In this document: positions 32,492 through 36,376 of the stretch, one piece after another | Position numbering within the stretch: position 1 is the stretch's first letter | How the letters are laid out: every line of letters starts with the position of its first letter | Source: Marinobacterium sedimentorum | GTDB taxonomy: Bacteria > Pseudomonadota > Gammaproteobacteria > Pseudomonadales > Balneatricaceae | NCBI RefSeq assembly: GCF_024267675.1 | Contig: NZ_JALDYX010000040.1 | Coordinates: forward strand, 1-36,376 | Direction of reading: 5' to 3' | Length of the DNA stretch: 36,376 nucleotides | Translations under genes and position numbers: made by a program | Notes under the pieces: model-generated | Databases searched by the model: none | Told to the model about the DNA's origin: nothing | Seen by the model: the letters and a program-made list of their open reading frames with translations, nothing else

Positions 32492-32536
32492 AGCAGGGAT
32501 GCTTCATCATTGGCCGCAGGCCAATGCGAACGCCAG
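32464..32536 (-). repeat. Multi-hairpin repeat, right copy (three adjacent perfect stem-loops)
   Basis: Three perfect stem-loops are packed almost without spacers: TATTAACCC-GGA-GGGTTAATA (32466-32486), ATGAAGCA-GGGA-TGCTTCAT (32488-32507) and CATTGGCC-GCA-GGCCAATG (32508-32526). The element then ends CGAACGCCAG. It is homologous and inverted to 26685-26772. It supplies the end of the RND reading frame and lies 70 bp before the short-chain dehydrogenase gene. An additional half-palindrome GGTTAATAAC follows at 32536-32545. There is no U-run, so it is not a standard terminator. Confidence 0.85.
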
Positions 32537-32605
32537 GTTAATAACAGGCACCACCGGCGGGCAGACCCTGCCGCAATCAACTCACTCCCCTTGAGAGGAA
32601 CTGCT

Positions 32606-33412
32606 ATGTCGAATTCGAAGGTTGTCGTTGTTACCGGCGTGTCATCGGGCATCGGCCGTGCCGCCGCGGAGCAATTTGCCAAACGGGGTTGCCGGGTATT
32701 CGGCACCGTACGCCGCATTGCGAAAGCGAGCCCATTAGCCGGTGTCGAGTTTGTCGAGATGGATATTCGCGACGACGCCTCGATTCGACTTGGCATCCAA
32801 TCCATCATCGACCGGACCGAGCGCATCGACGTGCTCGTCAATAACGCGGGCACAAGCCTGACCGGCGCGGTGGAGGAAACAACAGCTGCCGAGGCCGCAG
32901 CGCTGTTCGAGACCAATGTCTTCAGTATTCTGCGTACGGTTCAGGCGGTAGTCCCGCACATGCGTGTGCAGCATAGCGGCAGAATCGTCAATGTCAGTTC
33001 GGTGCTCGGCTTTCTTCCGGCGCCGTACATGGGGCTCTATTCGGCTTCCAAGCATGCCGTGGAGGGCTTGTCTGAAACCCTGGATCATGAGGTACGCCAG
33101 TTCGGCATCCGCGTAACCTTGGTCGAGCCGTCTTTTACCAAGACCAGCCTGGACATCAATGCGCCTCAAGCAGGTGCAACCATCGTCGACTATGACCGCG
33201 AGCGCAGTCTTGCATCACGCGCTGTTGCCACTAGTGTCAAAAGCGCCCCTGACCCGGAGACGGTGGCAACCACGATTGTCGATGCGGCGCTGGGCAAGTG
33301 GTGCATGCGTCGCACACCTGCTGGACAGGCATCATTGCTGAGAAAGCTACGCCGTTTCATGCCTGCTGGTCCCGTCGACGCAAGCTTGCGAAAAACCTTC
33401 GGACTGAGCTGA
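32606..33412 (+). CDS. Short-chain dehydrogenase/reductase
   Basis: A 268-residue NAD(P)-dependent classical SDR. The cofactor motif TGVSSGIG lies at residues 10-17, NNAG in VLVNNAGTSLTG, and the catalytic set Ser132, Tyr145 and Lys149 in NVSSVLGF...YSASK. GAGAGGAA precedes the ATG at 32606; a longer frame from 32510 would start inside the hairpin repeat and adds unrelated residues. Arg in TVRRIA after the second strand suggests NADP(H) preference. The next genes encode a thioesterase and a ketosynthase, so a beta-ketoacyl or related lipid reductase role is plausible but unproven. Confidence 0.88.
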   Translation: MSNSKVVVVTGVSSGIGRAAAEQFAKRGCRVFGTVRRIAKASPLAGVEFVEMDIRDDASIRLGIQSIIDRTERIDVLVNNAGTSLTGAVEETTAAEAAALFETNVFSILRTVQAVVPHMRVQHSGRIVNVSSVLGFLPAPYMGLYSASKHAVEGLSETLDHEVRQFGIRVTLVEPSFTKTSLDINAPQAGATIVDYDRERSLASRAVATSVKSAPDPETVATTIVDAALGKWCMRRTPAGQASLLRKLRRFMPAGPVDASLRKTFGLS

Positions 33413-33463
33413 AAATCTCACCCGAAAACCATGTTGTCTGCAGCCAGATAAGAGGAGACCCCC

Positions 33464-34003
33464 ATGACTCAACCGACCATCGACTGGACTGCCCAGCAGC
33501 AAGCCGCACGGCAACGCTCGATTGCAGGCGGCGGCACGCCTGGTCTCGCCCGAATGGAACAGCTCATGGGCAAGAGCGGCCGCGAGATTCTAGAAGCCAT
33601 GATGTGCGGCGAATTGCCGTACCCACCCATGAACGAGACCATGAACATGACGTTGCTGGAGGTGGGCAACGGCCGCGCCGTGTTTCAGGGCATACCAATG
33701 CCGCAACATTACAACCCGCTGGGCACGGTGCACGGCGGATGGTTTGCCACGCTGCTGGATTCAGCCCTGGGCTGCGCAGTGCAGACCACTCTGCCGGCCG
33801 GGCGTTCCTACACTACGGCCGAACTCAGCTTAAATATCGTACGGCCGGCCTCGCACAAAACCGGCCCTTTACGTGCGGTCGCCACGCAGATTCATGGGGG
33901 GCGGCAGATTGCCACGGCCCAAGCCCGTATCGAAGACGAAGCGGGCAAGCTCTATGCCCATGCGACCACAACCTGTTTTGTCTTCGATGTGCCGACGGTC
34001 TGA
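33464..34003 (+). CDS. PaaI-family hotdog thioesterase
   Basis: A 179-residue hotdog-fold protein, PaaI/YdiI-like. The helix-strand signature NPLGTVHGGWFATLLDSALG is followed by TAELSLNIVRP and by ARIEDEAGKLYAHATTTCFV, as in acyl-CoA thioesterases of this type. GAGGAG precedes the ATG. It would hydrolyse a small or aromatic acyl-CoA (or acyl carrier) thioester. The ~50-residue N-terminal extension is somewhat longer than in minimal PaaI proteins. It sits 51 bp after the SDR gene and 75 bp before the ketosynthase. Confidence 0.86.
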   Translation: MTQPTIDWTAQQQAARQRSIAGGGTPGLARMEQLMGKSGREILEAMMCGELPYPPMNETMNMTLLEVGNGRAVFQGIPMPQHYNPLGTVHGGWFATLLDSALGCAVQTTLPAGRSYTTAELSLNIVRPASHKTGPLRAVATQIHGGRQIATAQARIEDEAGKLYAHATTTCFVFDVPTV

Positions 34004-34078
34004 GGGCAACCGGAAATGCTCAAAGTGGCCGCAAAGGAACAACCGCAGCAGTGCAACTGTGGTAAATGAGGTGTGATG

Positions 34079-35368
34079 ATGACTATTCAAAATGCAGTTC
34101 GAATCGTGGTGACGGGGACAGGTATCGTCGGACCACTGGGGTGCGGTACAGAGACAGTCTGGTCTCGTCTACTGGCGGGACAGTCCGGTATCCGTGCGCT
34201 GCCAGCCGATCTGGCTGATGGTACCGGCTGCGCTGTAGGCGGGCGGGTGCCAACGCTGGAGGAGGATAGTCAGGCTGGCTACGACCCGGAGCGAATCGTC
34301 ACCGCCAAGGAGCGCAAGAAGATGGATCGCTTCATCGAGTTTGCGCTTGTTGCGGCGCAGGAAGCCCTGGCGCAGGCGGCCTGGCAGCCGACAGACCAGG
34401 AACAGCGCCAGCGAACGGCGACAATCATTGCATCCGGCGTCGGTGGGTTCGGTGCCATTGCCGAGGCCGTGCGCACCACGGACGAACGCGGGCCGCGCCG
34501 GCTCTCGCCGTTCACCGCGCCTTCGTTTCTTGCCAATATGGCGGCCGGGCACGTCTCTATCCGGCACGGCTTGGCAGGGCCGCTCGGGGCACCGGTGACC
34601 GCCTGCGCGGCCGGAGCCCAAGCCATCGGTGATGCGGCCCGACTGATCCGTAGCGGCGAAGCGGACATTGCGGTGTGCGGCGGCACCGAGGCCGCGATCC
34701 ATCGTGTCACGCTTGGAAGCTTTGCGGCGGCCCGTGCCCTGTCCACTGGATTCAACGACCGCCCCCAGGAAGCTTCGCGTCCGTTCGATCGCGACCGTAA
34801 CGGCTTCGTCATGGCCGAGGGCGCCGGCCTGCTGGTGATCGAATCGCTGGAACATGCGCTGGCACGCGGTGCACGTCCGTTGGCGGAGTTGGTCGGTTAT
34901 GGCACCAGCGCCGATGCCTACCACCTGACTGCTGGCCCAGAGGATGGTAACGGCGCCCAGCGCGCCATGAAGCAGGCGCTGCAGCAAGCTGGTATTTCGC
35001 CCGGCGATGTTCAGCACATCAACGCACATGCGACATCCACTCAAGTCGGGGATCGGGGGGAGCTAGCCGCCATTCGGTCCGTCTTCGGGACAGGGTCGGG
35101 CGTTGCTATCACATCGACCAAATCCAGTACCGGCCATCTACTGGGAGCAGCAGGCGGGATCGAGGCCATCTTTACCGTCCTGGCACTACGCGATCAAGTC
35201 GTCCCGCCCACATTGAATCTCATCAACCCCGACGAGGCAGCCGACGGCCTCGATCTGGTCGGCCCGAGCGCGCGGAAAATGCCGATCCAGTACGCCTTGT
35301 CGAACGGGTTCGGATTTGGCGGAGTCAATGCCAGCTTGCTGTTTCGCCGCTGGGAGTCTCACCGATGA
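34079..35368 (+). CDS. Beta-ketoacyl synthase, KAS II/FabF-like
   Basis: A 429-residue condensing enzyme. The complete Cys-His-His triad is present: Cys176 in VTACAAGAQAIGDA, His317 in HINAHATSTQ and His353 in STKSSTGHLLGAAGG, with Lys348 in the same motif. It is thus a catalytic FabF-type synthase and not a chain-length-factor homologue. The start is chosen at 34079 (third of GTG-ATG-ATG codons in a row) because GAGG is about 7 bases upstream. No acyl-carrier-protein gene lies beside it, unlike primary fab operons. It is probably a secondary-metabolism or membrane-modifying enzyme; the product is unknown. Confidence 0.88.
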   Translation: MTIQNAVRIVVTGTGIVGPLGCGTETVWSRLLAGQSGIRALPADLADGTGCAVGGRVPTLEEDSQAGYDPERIVTAKERKKMDRFIEFALVAAQEALAQAAWQPTDQEQRQRTATIIASGVGGFGAIAEAVRTTDERGPRRLSPFTAPSFLANMAAGHVSIRHGLAGPLGAPVTACAAGAQAIGDAARLIRSGEADIAVCGGTEAAIHRVTLGSFAAARALSTGFNDRPQEASRPFDRDRNGFVMAEGAGLLVIESLEHALARGARPLAELVGYGTSADAYHLTAGPEDGNGAQRAMKQALQQAGISPGDVQHINAHATSTQVGDRGELAAIRSVFGTGSGVAITSTKSSTGHLLGAAGGIEAIFTVLALRDQVVPPTLNLINPDEAADGLDLVGPSARKMPIQYALSNGFGFGGVNASLLFRRWESHR

Positions 35369-35529
35369 GCCTGCGACGAGTAATAAAGAGTACGAAAAAT
35401 GGCCCCCTTTTCTCCCAAGAGAGGCGGCGTTCCCGCACGACTGCATGGACGCAGGAGGTTGGGCGAAGCAGGATGCCCGAGCCGAGTGGAGCAGTGTTAA
35501 GTCGGACAGCCTCCTGGGTTCACATGAAG

Positions 35530-36042
35530 CTACGACTTGTAGGGCAGGCTGCCCAGATAGTCCTTTTTACCAACGTCCACGCCATTGTGGCGCAATATGG
35601 CGTAGGCGGTCGTAATGTGAAAGTAGATATTGGGAAGAGCGTGCTGGATGGCAAACTCCCGGCCGGTAAGATACTTTCCATCCCAGCGCGGCTGAGTGAT
35701 TTTTTGGGTTTCAGCCGCTGCCAAGTCTTCGCGGGTAAAACCAGACAGATAGTCCACTACGGACTGAATCCGTGCCTGTAACTCAGCCAGTGTCGCTTCG
35801 TTATCTTCGTGTTTGGGTGCCGAACTTTCTTTGCCTGCCAAGCGTGCCACGCTCAGCTTGGCGGTGTCGCAGGCAATCTGTACCTGACGGGTAAAATTGA
35901 ATTGATCGGGTGCTAAGCGCGAATTCAGCAGAACTGTGACGTCAATTTTCTTTGCTTCTGCAAAGGCTTCTGCCTTATCAAGAATGGCGCTCAGGTTTTG
36001 AAGCATTTTACTGAATTGTACAACGGTTAAATCATACAGCAT
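35530..36042 (-). CDS. DUF1993 family protein
   Basis: A 170-residue protein of the DUF1993 family (DinB-like four-helix shape), recognised from the start MLYDLTVVQFSKMLQNLSAI, the middle LLNSRLAPDQFNFTRQVQIA and the end LPNIYFHITTAYAILRHNGV. I use the ATG at 36042, with AGAGG 8 bases upstream; an earlier GTG at 36051 is possible but has no space for a ribosome site. No reaction is known for the family. It is convergent with the ketosynthase gene; the 161-bp gap between them contains no supported feature. Confidence 0.87.
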   Translation of the reverse strand: MLYDLTVVQFSKMLQNLSAILDKAEAFAEAKKIDVTVLLNSRLAPDQFNFTRQVQIACDTAKLSVARLAGKESSAPKHEDNEATLAELQARIQSVVDYLSGFTREDLAAAETQKITQPRWDGKYLTGREFAIQHALPNIYFHITTAYAILRHNGVDVGKKDYLGSLPYKS

Positions 36043-36268
36043 GGGATACACCTCTATAAAAACCGCTGGAAAGCCCAGCTTGCATGGAGCGCGTTTTTAA
36101 AATTCAACAGTCCTTTTACGACTCGAAAGTCATCGGGGTCATCGTCAAACCCCAGTCTTGCCACTTCTGCTACCTGAGGGAGTCAGGATTCACCCGGCAC
36201 CAGTGTAGTCCAAAGTGATGCCACATTTTCACAAGATTGAAGTCAGGCCCACCACGTCCTTGCACGCT

Positions 36269-36334
36269 CCCGTAAGAGCGGCGTCCCGCCGCGAACAGCC
36301 GCAGAGCTTCGTCGCGTGGTGCGCCTCCTACGGG
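36269..36334. repeat. REPIN-like inverted pair of REP sequences
   Basis: CCCGTAAGAGCGGCGTCCCG...CGCGAA on the left is opposed by TTCGTCGCG...GCGCCTCCTACGGG on the right, two inverted REP-like units 15-20 bp apart. This is the usual REPIN layout of Pseudomonas-type genomes. A further unit, CCCGTAGGAGCGG, starts at 36364 and runs off the window end. The rest of 36043-36376 shows nothing else. Confidence 0.6.
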
Positions 36335-36363
36335 TTTTCAGGCCCAGCACGAAATTGGATGTT

Positions 36364-36376
36364 CCCGTAGGAGCGG
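36364..36376 (+). repeat. Partial REP-like unit at the window edge
   Basis: CCCGTAGGAGCGG repeats the beginning of the unit at 36269 (CCCGTAAGAGCGG) with one substitution and is cut by the window end. Its presence so close to the preceding pair suggests a cluster of these palindromes downstream. Confidence 0.45.

Noticed and set aside
32464..32526. Intrinsic terminator for the RND operon
   Set aside because: The hairpins lack a U-run, and the first one overlaps the RND stop codon, so standard termination is unlikely.
35365..35781. A 138-codon frame after the ketosynthase, starting with an ATGA overlap
   Set aside because: Most of it is antisense to the clearly supported DUF1993 gene. Only the first codons are kept, as a possible remnant.
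1..36376. CRISPR array, prophage or tRNA gene
   Set aside because: No regularly spaced short repeats, phage structural genes or cloverleaf sequences were recognised on reading both strands.

Overview
The window looks like a chromosomal segment of a GC-rich, aerobic gammaproteobacterium, probably from the Oceanospirillales/Pseudomonadales side (a Marinobacterium- or Pseudomonas-like heterotroph). This is inferred from the Pseudomonas-type livKHMGF order, a FadB/FadA pair close to the E. coli/Pseudomonas type, and REP-like GTAGGAG repeats at both ends. No rRNA, tRNA, CRISPR array or recognisable transposase gene was seen.

Layout. (1) 1-387: non-coding, with REP-like sequences and a pair of ~76-bp direct repeats. 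(2) 388-5868, minus strand: a signalling operon transcribed as receiver-only response regulator, membrane pseudokinase fused to a DEDDh exonuclease, 66-residue membrane protein, and Na+/solute-symporter histidine kinase. (3) 5869-6486: non-coding, with a strongly folded 242-bp MITE-like element and a bidirectional terminator. (4) 6487-11385, minus strand: a complete branched-chain amino-acid ABC importer (livK, livH, livM, livG, livF). (5) 11746-16106, plus strand: a YCF48-like propeller protein, an RND/MMPL exporter and a tandem universal stress protein. (6) 16384-26603, plus strand: an acyl-CoA catabolic block with an acyl-CoA dehydrogenase, SCP2 protein, acyl-CoA ligase, DUF2889 protein, nitronate-monooxygenase-like flavoprotein, enoyl-CoA hydratase, and fadB-fadA. 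(7) 26604-32536: an accessory block bounded by inverted copies of a 73-88-bp multi-hairpin repeat. It holds a 5'-truncated MATE gene fused head-to-head to a 5'-truncated HlyD-type adaptor gene, followed by a full-length RND pump. (8) 32606-35368: a short-chain dehydrogenase, hotdog thioesterase and beta-ketoacyl synthase operon. (9) 35530-36042, minus strand: a DUF1993 protein. (10) Terminal REP/REPIN sequences.

How the parts work together. Blocks 5 and 6 together look like uptake or handling plus activation and beta-oxidation of hydrophobic carboxylic acids: ligase makes the acyl-CoA, dehydrogenase oxidises it, hydratase and FadB hydrate and oxidise again, FadA thiolyses. Blocks 7 and 8 have a different character (efflux plus small fatty-acid or ketide-type enzymes) and carry clear rearrangement scars. 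The most unusual signals are the triple-hairpin inverted repeats, the MATE::HlyD junction near 28334, the nested-palindrome element at 5965-6206, the exonuclease/pseudokinase fusion, and a 122-bp tandem duplication spanning a gene boundary at 21938-22181.
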